This document shows, piece after piece, positions 14,579 through 22,541 of a stretch of DNA of 22,541 nt. The stretch covers positions 1 to 22,541 of the forward strand of contig CANBPJ010000015.1 of the NCBI GenBank assembly GCA_947371415.1, in the 5' to 3' direction. Each line of letters starts with the position of its first letter. Positions within the stretch are counted from its first letter, which is position 1. A model generated the notes under the pieces. It made no database searches, was not told the DNA's origin, and saw only the letters and a list, made by a program, of their open reading frames with translations. A program made the position numbers and the translations under genes. This DNA comes from Burkholderiaceae bacterium (GTDB taxonomy: Bacteria; Pseudomonadota; Gammaproteobacteria; Burkholderiales; Burkholderiaceae).

Positions 14579-15735
14579 TAGTGCTCTAACAAGATGCGGA
14601 GCATACGTCGCAATGGCTCCGCAGCACCCCACAAGAGTTGATCGCCGACTGTAAAGGCACCAAGATATTCAGGACCCATAGCCATCTTATGCAGACGACC
14701 GATTGGTACTGTCAAAGTACCACTGATGGCAGCTGGTGATAATTCACGCTCGGTAGTCTCGCGATCGTTAGGAATCACCTTGACCCATTGATTATCATTT
14801 GCCAAGATTGCTTCAATCTCTTTTAATGGAATATCTTTTTTGAGTTTGACCGTTAAGCCTTGTGAGTGACAACGCATGGCGCCAACACGAACACACAAAC
14901 CGTCGATCGGAATGCTTCCTGGCGTTCTAAATGCAGGTCTTCCCAAGATCTTATTAAACTCCGCACCACCCTTCCACTCCTCCTTGGTTTGGCCATTGTC
15001 AACAGGCACATCAATCCACGGGATCAAGCTGCCTGCTAAAGGGGTATTGCGGAAGTTTTTCTTAGGGAAATCGGGCGAACGTAAAGTCTCAGTAATTTTA
15101 CGATCGATATCCAAGATCCAAGAAGAAGGATCGGCTAACTCTGCAGCTACGCTGTCGCGTAATGCACCCATCTGCAACAGTAATTCACGCATATTTTGTG
15201 CGCCAGCGCCAGAAGCCGCCTGATATGTCATCGCACTAATCCACTCGACCATGTCAGCTTTTACCAAACCGCCCATAGCCATCATCATTAAACTGACTGT
15301 GCAATTACTACCAATCCAGTTTTTGCCGCCAGCAGCCAATGCTTTATCAATCACCGGACGATTTACTGGATCCAGAACCAAGACCGCATCATCCTTCATG
15401 CGCAATGCACTAGCCGCATCAATCCAATGACCCTGCCATCCGGTGGCACGCAATTGAGGGAAAATCTCATTGGTGTAGTCGCCACCCTGACAAGTCAAGA
15501 TGATGTCGCAACGCGAAAGTGCTTTGATATCATTCGCATCCAGCAAAGTATTTTCGTTCTTAGTTACTTTCTGACCATTCAAAAGCGGGACTTCACCACC
15601 AGCCTGGCTAGTGCTAAAAAATACAGGCTCAATCAGATCAAAATCCTTTTCAGCCAACATTCTTTCCATGAGAACGCTACCAACCATACCGCGCCATCCA
15701 ACTAAGCCTACTAACGGTTTTTTTGTATTTGCCAT
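14578..15735 (-). CDS. asd: Aspartate-semialdehyde dehydrogenase Asd
   Basis: A 385-residue NADPH enzyme that reduces aspartyl phosphate to aspartate semialdehyde, the branch point to lysine, diaminopimelate, methionine and threonine. It belongs to the longer Gram-negative type: GLVGWRGMVGSVLMERM (10-26) binds NADP, C145 in WIGSNCTVSLMMM is the nucleophile and H290 in RVGAMRCHSQG is the catalytic base. I use the ATG at 15735; an in-frame TTG three codons upstream is unlikely. The 52-base gap to leuB is AT-rich and could hold a promoter, though no convincing element stands out. The stop overlaps the fimV start. Confidence 0.97.
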   Translation of the reverse strand: MANTKKPLVGLVGWRGMVGSVLMERMLAEKDFDLIEPVFFSTSQAGGEVPLLNGQKVTKNENTLLDANDIKALSRCDIILTCQGGDYTNEIFPQLRATGWQGHWIDAASALRMKDDAVLVLDPVNRPVIDKALAAGGKNWIGSNCTVSLMMMAMGGLVKADMVEWISAMTYQAASGAGAQNMRELLLQMGALRDSVAAELADPSSWILDIDRKITETLRSPDFPKKNFRNTPLAGSLIPWIDVPVDNGQTKEEWKGGAEFNKILGRPAFRTPGSIPIDGLCVRVGAMRCHSQGLTVKLKKDIPLKEIEAILANDNQWVKVIPNDRETTERELSPAAISGTLTVPIGRLHKMAMGPEYLGAFTVGDQLLWGAAEPLRRMLRILLEH

Positions 15736-15787
15736 GATGATCAACTATCTATTTAGTGTGATGATTTATTTTGTATTTAAATAATTC

Positions 15788-16861
15788 TTATTGGGAAAGA
15801 GCGGCCACCACAGCATCGCCCATTTCAATGGTGGAAACCTTCTTTGTGCCTTCAGTGAAAATATCGGCAGTACGTAAACCTTGCGATAGAACCTTTTGTA
15901 CGGCAGCTTCAATACGATCAGCCTCAGCCGGTAACCCTAAGGAGTAACGCAACATCATGGCAGCGGACAAAATAGTTGCCAAGGGATTTGCAATACCCTT
16001 ACCAGCAATATCTGGTGCTGATCCATGGCTAGGCTCATACAAGCCTTTATTATTCTTATCTAATGAAGCTGATGGCAACATACCGATAGAACCAGTTAAC
16101 ATTGCCGCCTCATCGGACAGAATGTCACCAAATAAATTGCCGGTCACCACAACGTCAAATGCTTTAGGGGCCTTGACCAATTGCATTGCTGCATTGTCAA
16201 CATACATGTGTGACAACTCAACATCTGGATAGTCCTTACCAACGCGGATCATGACCTCACGCCAGAGTTGCGAGGTTTCCAATACATTCGCCTTGTCAAC
16301 GCTACAAACTTTTTTTCCACGCTTACGAGCAGCCTCAAACGCAACACGACCAATACGTTCCACTTCCGGCTCGCTGTAATGCATCATGTCGTAACCTTCA
16401 CGCGCACCTTTAAATAAGGGGAGCTCTGAAGTGCGAATACCGCGCGGTTGACCAAAATAGATGTCACCATTCAATTCCCGGATGATCAAAATATCGAGAC
16501 CACCAACAATTTCTGCCTTCAGACTAGATGCGGCGGTTAACTCGTCATAACAAATCGCCGGTCTAAAATTGGCGAATAATTCCAGATGCTTACGCAATCC
16601 CAGAATTGCTTGCTCAGGACGTAGTTCACGAGCCAAGGTGTCGTATTTCCAGTCACCCACAGCGCCAAACAAAATAGCATCTGCTTTTTTGGCCAACTCT
16701 AAGGTTGCTGGTGGAAGTGGATGACCCGCAACATCATAGGCGGCACCACCAACAGGAGCTGTCTCAAGGTCAAATTTAGGGCCGAGCGCGTTTAATACCT
16801 TAACGGCTTCAGCAACGATTTCCGGGCCGATACCATCGCCCGGTAGGACTGCAATTTTCAT
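15788..16861 (-). CDS. leuB: 3-isopropylmalate dehydrogenase LeuB
   Basis: A 357-residue NAD-dependent enzyme that oxidises and decarboxylates 3-isopropylmalate in leucine synthesis. Substrate arginines R90, R100 and R128, the catalytic pair Y135 (GDIYFGQPRG) and K190 (SVDKANVL), and the metal-binding aspartates D222, D246 and D250 (GNLFGDILSDEAAM) are all present. LYEPSHGSAPDIAGKGIANP forms the NAD-binding region. AAAGG precedes the ATG within a short palindrome, AAAGGCCTTT (16863-16872). It follows leuD by 23 bases. Start and length are standard. Confidence 0.98.
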   Translation of the reverse strand: MKIAVLPGDGIGPEIVAEAVKVLNALGPKFDLETAPVGGAAYDVAGHPLPPATLELAKKADAILFGAVGDWKYDTLARELRPEQAILGLRKHLELFANFRPAICYDELTAASSLKAEIVGGLDILIIRELNGDIYFGQPRGIRTSELPLFKGAREGYDMMHYSEPEVERIGRVAFEAARKRGKKVCSVDKANVLETSQLWREVMIRVGKDYPDVELSHMYVDNAAMQLVKAPKAFDVVVTGNLFGDILSDEAAMLTGSIGMLPSASLDKNNKGLYEPSHGSAPDIAGKGIANPLATILSAAMMLRYSLGLPAEADRIEAAVQKVLSQGLRTADIFTEGTKKVSTIEMGDAVVAALSQ

Positions 16862-16884
16862 GAAAGGCCTTTAACTCTATAAAA

Positions 16885-17532
16885 CTACGGCAGTTGTGTA
16901 TCAAGCCAAGGCATCTTAAGGATGCGCTCAGCTTCGTAAGCCTTGATTTTATCTGCATGTTGCAGGGTTAAGCCAATATCATCTAAGCCGTTAAGCAAGC
17001 AATGCTTTCTAAATGGAGCTACATCGAAGCTATAAGCCGTCCCATCAGGGGTAATCACTTGTTGAGCATCCAGATCAATGGTGATCTGATACCCACTAAA
17101 TGCCAATGTTTCGTTAAACAGGTGATCTACCTGAAGCTCAGATAAAACAATCGGTAAAAGGCCATTTTTGAAGCAATTATTGTAGAAAATATCAGCAAAG
17201 CTAGGGGCAATCACCGCCCTAAAGCCGTATTGATCCAGCGCCCATGGTGCATGTTCCCGAGAACTACCGCAGCCAAAGTTCTTGCGAGCCAACAAAATGC
17301 CCGCACCTTTGTAGCGTAGCTGGTTTAAAACAAAATCGGGGTTAATTGGTCGCGTGCTGCAGTCTTGGCCTGGTTCACCGTGATCCAAGTAACGCATTTC
17401 GTCAAATAAGTTTTGACCAAAGCCCGTTTTTTTGATTGATTTCAAGAACTGCTTGGGGATGATGGCATCGGTATCCACATTCTCGCGATTGAGTGGTGCA
17501 ACCAAACCTTTGTATACGGTAAATTTATCCAT
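16885..17532 (-). CDS. leuD: 3-isopropylmalate dehydratase small subunit LeuD
   Basis: A 215-residue small subunit that pairs with LeuC to isomerise 2-isopropylmalate to 3-isopropylmalate. Conserved segments are NVDTDAIIPKQFL (18-30), GCGSSREHAPWAL (87-99), APSFADIFYNNCFKNGLLP and the N-terminal MDKFTVYKGLVAPL. It is separated from leuC by a small lipoprotein gene, so the two subunits are not adjacent, but all are in one direction with short gaps. The ribosome site is weak. Length is normal. Confidence 0.97.
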   Translation of the reverse strand: MDKFTVYKGLVAPLNRENVDTDAIIPKQFLKSIKKTGFGQNLFDEMRYLDHGEPGQDCSTRPINPDFVLNQLRYKGAGILLARKNFGCGSSREHAPWALDQYGFRAVIAPSFADIFYNNCFKNGLLPIVLSELQVDHLFNETLAFSGYQITIDLDAQQVITPDGTAYSFDVAPFRKHCLLNGLDDIGLTLQHADKIKAYEAERILKMPWLDTQLP

Positions 17533-17577
17533 GATGATCTTTTGCTAAATATCGACTTATTACCTATTTAATGACGC

Positions 17578-17760
17578 TTACTTCACCGGCGTCACTACAA
17601 CATCTTTCCCTTTGGTTTGGGATTGATTGTTGGTGCTTGTACTGTTGCCACCCATTGAGTTGCCCATGGTTTGCATATCCTTGCCTAGGCCCTCCATCAT
17701 ATTGCTGCAGGCAGAAAGAATAATTCCTGCTGTAGCAACGATTGTGAGCTTTTTAATCAT
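17578..17760 (-). CDS. Entericidin-like small lipoprotein
   Basis: A 60-residue predicted lipoprotein. A basic start (MIKK) and hydrophobic core lead to the lipobox LSAC, with the lipidated cysteine at C18 and serine at +2, which favours the outer membrane. After it, EGLGKDMQTMGNSM resembles the GVGEDISDGGNAI segment of E. coli entericidin B, and the tail is rich in Ser, Thr, Asn and Gln. Entericidins are a lipoprotein pair once described as toxin and antidote in stationary phase; a toxic role here is not shown. The ATG at 17760 gives a proper signal peptide; an upstream GTG at 17784 adds eight unhelpful residues. It lies 33 bases after leuC and 45 before leuD. I recall a similar small lipoprotein at this place in other Burkholderiaceae. 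Confidence 0.8.
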   Translation of the reverse strand: MIKKLTIVATAGIILSACSNMMEGLGKDMQTMGNSMGGNSTSTNNQSQTKGKDVVVTPVK

Positions 17761-17793
17761 TGTGAAAGAAGACCATTTAAACACTGAATTTCC

Positions 17794-19203
17794 TTAAGAA
17801 ATCTTACGAACATCAACAAAGTGGCCTTCAATCGCAGCCGCCGCTGCCATTGCTGGACTTACCAAATGCGTTCTTCCGCCGTTACCTTGACGACCCTCAA
17901 AATTCCGATTGGAGGTGGAGGCGCAACGCTCTCCTGGCTCAAGTCTATCGGCATTCATAGCTAGGCACATAGAGCATCCAGGCTCACGCCACTCGAAACC
18001 GGCAGCCTTAAATACGCGATCCAGACCCTCACGCTCTGCTTGAGCCTTTACTAAGCCTGACCCAGGCACGACCATTGCTAATTTAACGTTAGCCGCAACT
18101 TTTTTACCTAATCGGTCAACCACCTTGGCAGCGGCACGAATATCTTCGATACGACTATTGGTGCAAGAGCCAATAAAAACTTTATCAATGGCGATATTGG
18201 TCAGCGGAGTATTCGGAACGAGCCCCATATATTCGAGGGCACGCTCCATTGCAGATCGCTTATTCGCATCACGCTCTTTCTCTGGATCGGGAATGCGATC
18301 GCTAATCGAAAGAACCATCTCAGGCGAAGTGCCCCAAGTTACTTGTGGAGCAATCTCTTCTGCTCGTAATTCCACTACCGCATCAAACTTCGCATCAACA
18401 TCCGAATGCAAAGTGCGCCAATATTGCAGAGCATGGCGCAATGCTTCAGCCTTAGGCGCGTAAGGGCGACCTTGGATGTAGTCAATAGTGGTCTCATCAA
18501 CAGCAACTAATCCAGCTCGCGCGCCAGCTTCGATTGCCATATTGCAGAGGGTCATCCGACCCTCCATAGATAGCATGCGGATGGCCTCGCCAGCAAATTC
18601 TATGGTGTAACCAGTACCGCCAGCGGTACCAATCTTACCAATCACAGCAAGAACAATGTCCTTGGCAGTTGAGCCGGGCTGCAAACGTCCGTCCACCTTA
18701 ACCAGCATGTTCTTACTCTTTTTCATCAACAAGGTTTGAGTAGCAAGCACATGCTCAACTTCTGAGGTACCAATACCGAATGCGAGAGCACCAAAGGCGC
18801 CATGAGTACTGGTATGCGAATCACCGCACACCACAGTCATGCCAGGCAATGTGGCGCCCTGCTCAGGCCCAATCACATGCACAATCCCTTGGCGGGAGTC
18901 ATTCATTTTGTATTGCGTAATGCCAAAAGCATCGCAATTCTGATCCAAGGTATCAACCTGCAACTTAGAAATAGGATCTGCAATCCCTTCAGAACGGTCG
19001 GTAGTTGGGACATTGTGATCTGAAACCGCCAGGTTGGCAGAAATACGCCAAACTGGACGGCCAGCTATATTCAAACCCTCAAAAGCTTGAGGACTTGTGA
19101 CCTCATGCAATAACTGACGATCTATATATATAGTGGCTGTGCCATCTTGCTCTGAATAGACGACGTGGTCATCCCACAATTTATCGTAAAGCGTGCGTGA
19201 CAT
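17794..19203 (-). CDS. leuC: 3-isopropylmalate dehydratase large subunit LeuC
   Basis: A 469-residue aconitase-family subunit carrying the [4Fe-4S] cluster that dehydrates and rehydrates isopropylmalate. The three cluster ligands are C347 (FIGSCTNSR), C410 and C413 (EPGCSMCLAMN). Other landmarks are VCGDSHTSTHGAFGALAFGIG (125-145), RCASTSNRNFEGRQG and HLVSPAMAAAAAI at the C-terminus. AGAGGG precedes the ATG in the 18-base gap after gltA. That gap is too small for a leucine leader peptide or T-box, so control must lie elsewhere. Length is normal. Confidence 0.98.
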   Translation of the reverse strand: MSRTLYDKLWDDHVVYSEQDGTATIYIDRQLLHEVTSPQAFEGLNIAGRPVWRISANLAVSDHNVPTTDRSEGIADPISKLQVDTLDQNCDAFGITQYKMNDSRQGIVHVIGPEQGATLPGMTVVCGDSHTSTHGAFGALAFGIGTSEVEHVLATQTLLMKKSKNMLVKVDGRLQPGSTAKDIVLAVIGKIGTAGGTGYTIEFAGEAIRMLSMEGRMTLCNMAIEAGARAGLVAVDETTIDYIQGRPYAPKAEALRHALQYWRTLHSDVDAKFDAVVELRAEEIAPQVTWGTSPEMVLSISDRIPDPEKERDANKRSAMERALEYMGLVPNTPLTNIAIDKVFIGSCTNSRIEDIRAAAKVVDRLGKKVAANVKLAMVVPGSGLVKAQAEREGLDRVFKAAGFEWREPGCSMCLAMNADRLEPGERCASTSNRNFEGRQGNGGRTHLVSPAMAAAAAIEGHFVDVRKIS

Positions 19204-19221
19204 GAAAACCCTCTAAAACTT

Positions 19222-20535
19222 TTATTTACGAACAGTAATGTTGGGAACTTTACGTGAAGTTTCTCCAACATATAACTGACGTGGACGGCCAATCTTGTAC
19301 TCTGGATCGGTAATCATTTCTTCCCACTGGGCAATCCAACCCACTGTTCTTGCCAAAGCAAAGACGCAAGTGAACATTTCCGTTGGGATTCCCAGGGCAC
19401 GCTGAACAATGCCTGAATAGAAGTCAACGTTTGGATACAGTTTACGACTAACGAAGTACTCATCTTCCAATGCAATTTTCTCAAGTGTCATTGCCAATTT
19501 GAACAATGGATCATCTTGCAAGCCAAGCTCATTCAATACTTCATAGCAAGTCTCACGCATCAATTTCGCACGTGGGTCAAAGTTTTTATAAACGCGATGA
19601 CCAAAGCCCATCAAACGAACGCTAGAGTTCTTGTCTTTAACTTGTGCGATAAATTCATGAATCTTCTCAACGCCACCGTTTGCTTGAATATCATTCAACA
19701 TCTCTAGACAAGCTTCATTTGCTCCACCGTGCGCCGGGCCCCATAAGCAAGCGATGCCAGCGGAGATAGCAGCAAATGGATTTGTTCCTGAAGAGCCACA
19801 TAGGCGCACTGTTGAAGTAGATGCGTTTTGTTCGTGATCAGCATGTAATGTAAAGATGCGATCCAAAGCGCGCACTAAAACTGGATTAACTTTGTAGTCT
19901 TCACATGGTGTTGCAAACATCATGCGCATAAAGTTTGCTGTGTACGACAAAGAGTTATCGGGATAGATAAATGGCTGACCAACTGAATACTTATAAGCCA
20001 TAGCAACTAATGTTGGCATCTTCGCGATCAAACGGATCTGCGCCACCTCACGCGCATGGGGCTCACTGTAATCAATTTCATCATGATAGAAAGCGGCCAT
20101 CGCACCAACCAAGCCGGTCAATACCGACATTGGATGAGCATCTCGACGGAAACCGCGTAAGAAAAATTGCATTTGCTCGTGAACCATGGTGTGGTGCATA
20201 ACCAATTCTTCAAAATCTTTTTTCTGCGAAGCGTTTGGTAATTCGCCATTAAGCAACAAATAGCAAACCTCTAAAAAATCGCAGTTATGCGCTAGATCCT
20301 CAATTGGGTAACCACGGTAAAGAAGCTCACCCTTATCGCCATCGATGTAAGTAATCTTGCTATTGCAAGATGCGGTTGAAAGGAATCCGGAATCATAAGT
20401 GAACTTGCCTGTTTGGCCGTAAAGCTTACGAATATCAATTACGTCAGGACCAACTGTTCCCCTGTAAATAGGCAAGTCAATATCTGGGGTGCCGTCCGAA
20501 AACGATAATTTAGCCTTGATGTCCGATTCAATCAT
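19222..20535 (-). CDS. gltA: Citrate synthase GltA (type II)
   Basis: A 437-residue enzyme that condenses oxaloacetate and acetyl-CoA at the entry of the TCA cycle. Catalytic residues are H269 (GPAHGGANEACL), H313 (GFGHRVYKNFDPRA) and D371 (NVDFYSGIV). The N-terminal beta-rich region (SDGTPDIDLPIYRGTVGPDVIDI) marks the Gram-negative hexameric class regulated by NADH. AAGGA at 20542-20546 lies 6 bases before the ATG, an ideal ribosome site. It follows sdhE by 82 bases, the longest gap in the right half, which may contain a promoter but shows no clear elements. Confidence 0.98.
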   Translation of the reverse strand: MIESDIKAKLSFSDGTPDIDLPIYRGTVGPDVIDIRKLYGQTGKFTYDSGFLSTASCNSKITYIDGDKGELLYRGYPIEDLAHNCDFLEVCYLLLNGELPNASQKKDFEELVMHHTMVHEQMQFFLRGFRRDAHPMSVLTGLVGAMAAFYHDEIDYSEPHAREVAQIRLIAKMPTLVAMAYKYSVGQPFIYPDNSLSYTANFMRMMFATPCEDYKVNPVLVRALDRIFTLHADHEQNASTSTVRLCGSSGTNPFAAISAGIACLWGPAHGGANEACLEMLNDIQANGGVEKIHEFIAQVKDKNSSVRLMGFGHRVYKNFDPRAKLMRETCYEVLNELGLQDDPLFKLAMTLEKIALEDEYFVSRKLYPNVDFYSGIVQRALGIPTEMFTCVFALARTVGWIAQWEEMITDPEYKIGRPRQLYVGETSRKVPNITVRK

Positions 20536-20617
20536 TTCTAATCCTTAGTCATTCAAATTGATGATTAATACTCTATTTGATCATGTATCCGTGCTGCAAC
20601 TACACAAAAGCCCTGAA

Positions 20618-20887
20618 TTACTTTTGTCTCAGCCTTTGTAATACCAATTTAAAGGAAGCCTCCTCAGCTTCTTTTGCCAATGCAGCGACAGAATCCTTAC
20701 GACCGATTAATAAATCCATCAAGTCATTGTCTTCTAGTGCCAGTAACTGGGTTAATACTTTTCCATCTTCTACATTTAATTGGGAGCCATAGCGCTCAAA
20801 GAAACGTTGCAGAATTAGATCATTCTCTAGCAACCCCCTGCGGGCATCACTCTTTAGACGATATAACTCTGCATTGCTAAGGGTCAT
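20618..20887 (-). CDS. sdhE: Succinate dehydrogenase assembly factor SdhE
   Basis: An 89-residue helical protein that helps attach FAD covalently to SdhA. The diagnostic RGLLENDLIL segment (18-27) and the acidic region around LLALEDNDLMDLL (48-60) are present. The ATG overlaps the sdhB stop (ATGA), so it is translationally coupled to the enzyme it matures. The sdhB-sdhE-gltA order is common in betaproteobacteria. An older family name is YgfY/CptB; a link to a toxin has been proposed for that name, but the position here supports flavinylation. Confidence 0.93.
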   Translation of the reverse strand: MTLSNAELYRLKSDARRGLLENDLILQRFFERYGSQLNVEDGKVLTQLLALEDNDLMDLLIGRKDSVAALAKEAEEASFKLVLQRLRQK

Positions 20888-21588
20888 ACTGCCCTACGGA
20901 CCATCAATTCCTTAATCTTTCCAATTGCCTTGGTCGGATTCAAATGCTTAGGACATACATCTACGCAATTCATAATGGTATGGCAGCGGAATAAACGGTA
21001 CGGATCTTCCAGGTTGTCCAAACGCTGTGCAGTCTCCTCATCACGGCTATCAGCAATAAAGCGATATGCCTGGAGCAAGCCGGCTGGGCCAACGAACTTG
21101 TCCGGATTCCACCAGAAAGATGGGCAGGAGGTAGAGCATGAAGCGCACAGGATGCACTCATACAGACCATTTAATTCTTCACGCTCCTCGGGACTCTGCA
21201 AGCGCTCTTTTTCTGGCGGTGGATTGTCATTCACTAAATAAGGCTTGATAGACAAATATTGTTTAAAGAATAGAGTCATATCAACAATCAAATCACGCAC
21301 GACTGGCAAGCCAGGTAATGGACGTAATGTGATGACCTTAGGCAAAGTCAACATATTGGTTAAACAGGCTAAGCCATTCTTGCCGTTAATGTTCATGGCA
21401 TCCGAACCACAAACACCTTCGCGACATGAGCGGCGATAGGAAATGGATTCGTCCTGCTTCTTTAAGGAGATTAAGGCGTCCAATAACATACGTTCACCAG
21501 TTAACTCGAGCTCATAGCGCACCATGCGCGGAGCAGCATCGACGTCTGGATCGTAACGATAAATTTCAAATATACGAATATCACTCAT
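20884..21588 (-). CDS. sdhB: Succinate dehydrogenase iron-sulfur subunit SdhB
   Basis: A 234-residue subunit that carries electrons from the FAD of SdhA to quinone. The [2Fe-2S] ligands are C55, C60, D63 and C75 (SCREGVCGSDAM...GLAC), with aspartate in the third place as in E. coli. The [4Fe-4S] and [3Fe-4S] cysteines are C145, C148, C151 and C155 (CILCASCSTSC) and C202, C208 and C212 (CHTIMNCVDVC). Length is normal. It follows sdhA by 17 bases and overlaps sdhE. Confidence 0.98.
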   Translation of the reverse strand: MSDIRIFEIYRYDPDVDAAPRMVRYELELTGERMLLDALISLKKQDESISYRRSCREGVCGSDAMNINGKNGLACLTNMLTLPKVITLRPLPGLPVVRDLIVDMTLFFKQYLSIKPYLVNDNPPPEKERLQSPEEREELNGLYECILCASCSTSCPSFWWNPDKFVGPAGLLQAYRFIADSRDEETAQRLDNLEDPYRLFRCHTIMNCVDVCPKHLNPTKAIGKIKELMVRRAV

Positions 21589-21605
21589 TTTCTATTTCTC
21601 TTCGC

Positions 21606-22541
21606 TTAGAAAGTACGTTCTTTAGGAGGGAAGGACTCAACAGTCAAAGGCTTTAATACAACCGGCTTGTAAGATAGCGCATTGCCTTCGCTATACCAAA
21701 GGGTGTGCTTCATCCAGTTGTCGTCATCACGCTCTTGATGATCATCGTGTGAGTGCGCCCCACGACTCTCTTTGCGAGCAGCCGCAGAGATCATTGTGGC
21801 ATTTGCTGTCTCTACCAGGTTAGCCACTTCCAAAGCCTCAATACGAGCCGTATTGAAAATTTGGGACTTGTCTTTTACCCACAGATGCTTCGCACGCTCA
21901 GTCAATTTCGCCATTTGACGGACGCCCTCGTCCATCAACTCTTGATTGCGGAATACACCAGCATACTTTTGCATAGTTTTACGAATGTCGTTTGCCACGT
22001 CTTGTGCGTACTCACCTGAAGATGAATTATCAAGCGCTGCAATGCGAGCCAATGTTTGCTCGCCTGCATTATCAGGCAACGGCTTGAAATCGCGATTCTT
22101 CAGATTCATCGCAACGATGTGGTTGCCTGCTGCGCGGCCGAAAACAAGCAAATCCAACAATGAGTTTGTGCCCAATCGATTCGCACCGTGGACGGATACA
22201 CAAGAGCACTCACCGATAGCATAAAGACCATTTATAATCTCGTTGTGTACGCCGTTAGCGGGTACAACAACTTGACCATTAATATTCGTTGGAATACCGC
22301 CCATCTGATAGTGAATGGTTGGCACAACTGGAATCGGCTCTTTAGTAACATCAACGTTTGCAAAGTTAATGCCAATCTCATATACAGAAGGCAAACGCTT
22401 CATGATTGTCTCAGCGCCAATGTGGGTCAAATCGAGCACCACATAATCACCGTTAGGGCCGCAACCGCGCCCTTCTTTAATTTCTTGATCCATGCAGCGG
22501 GATACGAAATCCCGTGGAGCCAAATCTTTATAGGTTGGCGC
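21606..22541 (-). CDS. sdhA: Succinate dehydrogenase flavoprotein subunit SdhA, C-terminal part
   Basis: Partial gene: the last 311 codons are present and the N-terminal, FAD-attaching half lies beyond the right edge. The fragment opens with APTYKDLAPRDFVSR, which includes the active-site arginine of the family (LAPRD). It continues with the substrate-binding histidine in TIHYQMGGIPTNING, the C-terminal FAD-binding block GANRLGTNSLLDLLVFGRAAG, and the end RDDDNWMKH...FPPKERTF. The reading frame is open to the last base of the window. It oxidises succinate to fumarate at the inner face of the membrane, together with sdhB just downstream; sdhC and sdhD are expected beyond the edge. Confidence 0.97.
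   Translation of the reverse strand, partial: APTYKDLAPRDFVSRCMDQEIKEGRGCGPNGDYVVLDLTHIGAETIMKRLPSVYEIGINFANVDVTKEPIPVVPTIHYQMGGIPTNINGQVVVPANGVHNEIINGLYAIGECSCVSVHGANRLGTNSLLDLLVFGRAAGNHIVAMNLKNRDFKPLPDNAGEQTLARIAALDNSSSGEYAQDVANDIRKTMQKYAGVFRNQELMDEGVRQMAKLTERAKHLWVKDKSQIFNTARIEALEVANLVETANATMISAAARKESRGAHSHDDHQERDDDNWMKHTLWYSEGNALSYKPVVLKPLTVESFPPKERTF

Noticed and set aside
14579..14632. Longer fimV start within asd
   Set aside because: It would add 18 residues with an early cysteine pair before the signal sequence; the ATG overlapping the asd stop gives a normal export signal.
1..22541. CRISPR array, tRNA, insertion sequence, prophage or defence island
   Set aside because: No regularly spaced repeats, no tRNA-like cloverleaf, no transposase or integrase, and no terminal inverted repeats with target duplications were seen by eye; the gene content is core metabolism.

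Overview
The window looks like a chromosomal, mostly housekeeping segment of a betaproteobacterium of the Burkholderiaceae. A Polynucleobacter-like freshwater bacterium is my best guess, from the moderate GC content, the compact intergenic spacing and the gene order. The order sdhA-sdhB-sdhE-gltA-leuC-(small lipoprotein)-leuD-leuB-asd-fimV-truA-trpF-trpB-trpA-accD-folC-SPOR gene-cvpA-purF-metZ is the one I know from this family. The genus is inferred from memory of gene order and composition, not from a search.

Left end (1-2476): a sulfur and molybdenum locus. The first 230 bases hold, on the minus strand, the N-terminus of a Tat-exported protein that is probably SoxC, the molybdenum subunit of sulfane dehydrogenase. 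Just upstream, in the same direction, is an ArsR-family regulator. Divergent from these on the plus strand are modB and modC, the permease and ATPase of a molybdate transporter. The 97-base divergent gap carries a perfect 9-8-9 inverted repeat, a likely operator through which the regulator could control both its own sox operon and the molybdate transporter. No modA is present in the window.

Rest of the window (2473-22541): every gene is on the minus strand, so it reads from right to left. It begins with the end of succinate dehydrogenase (sdhA partial, sdhB, sdhE) and citrate synthase. Next comes leucine synthesis (leuC, leuD, leuB) with an entericidin-like lipoprotein gene between leuC and leuD. 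Then follow aspartate-semialdehyde dehydrogenase, a short FimV/HubP-type polar protein and the tRNA pseudouridine synthase truA. The tryptophan genes trpF, trpB and trpA lead into accD (fatty acid synthesis), folC (folate), a SPOR-domain cell division protein, cvpA, purF (purines), metZ (methionine) and a small SAM-dependent methyltransferase. Most junctions are short gaps or stop/start overlaps, which suggests long transcripts and translational coupling. The methyltransferase and modC converge with overlapping stop codons.

I saw no tRNA, rRNA, CRISPR array, insertion sequence, phage or defence genes, and no gene-free stretch of 300 bases or more. The most interesting points are the sox/mod regulatory region, the regulator's cysteine layout and the small lipoprotein inside the leucine operon. 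I did not find a clearly new multi-gene system.
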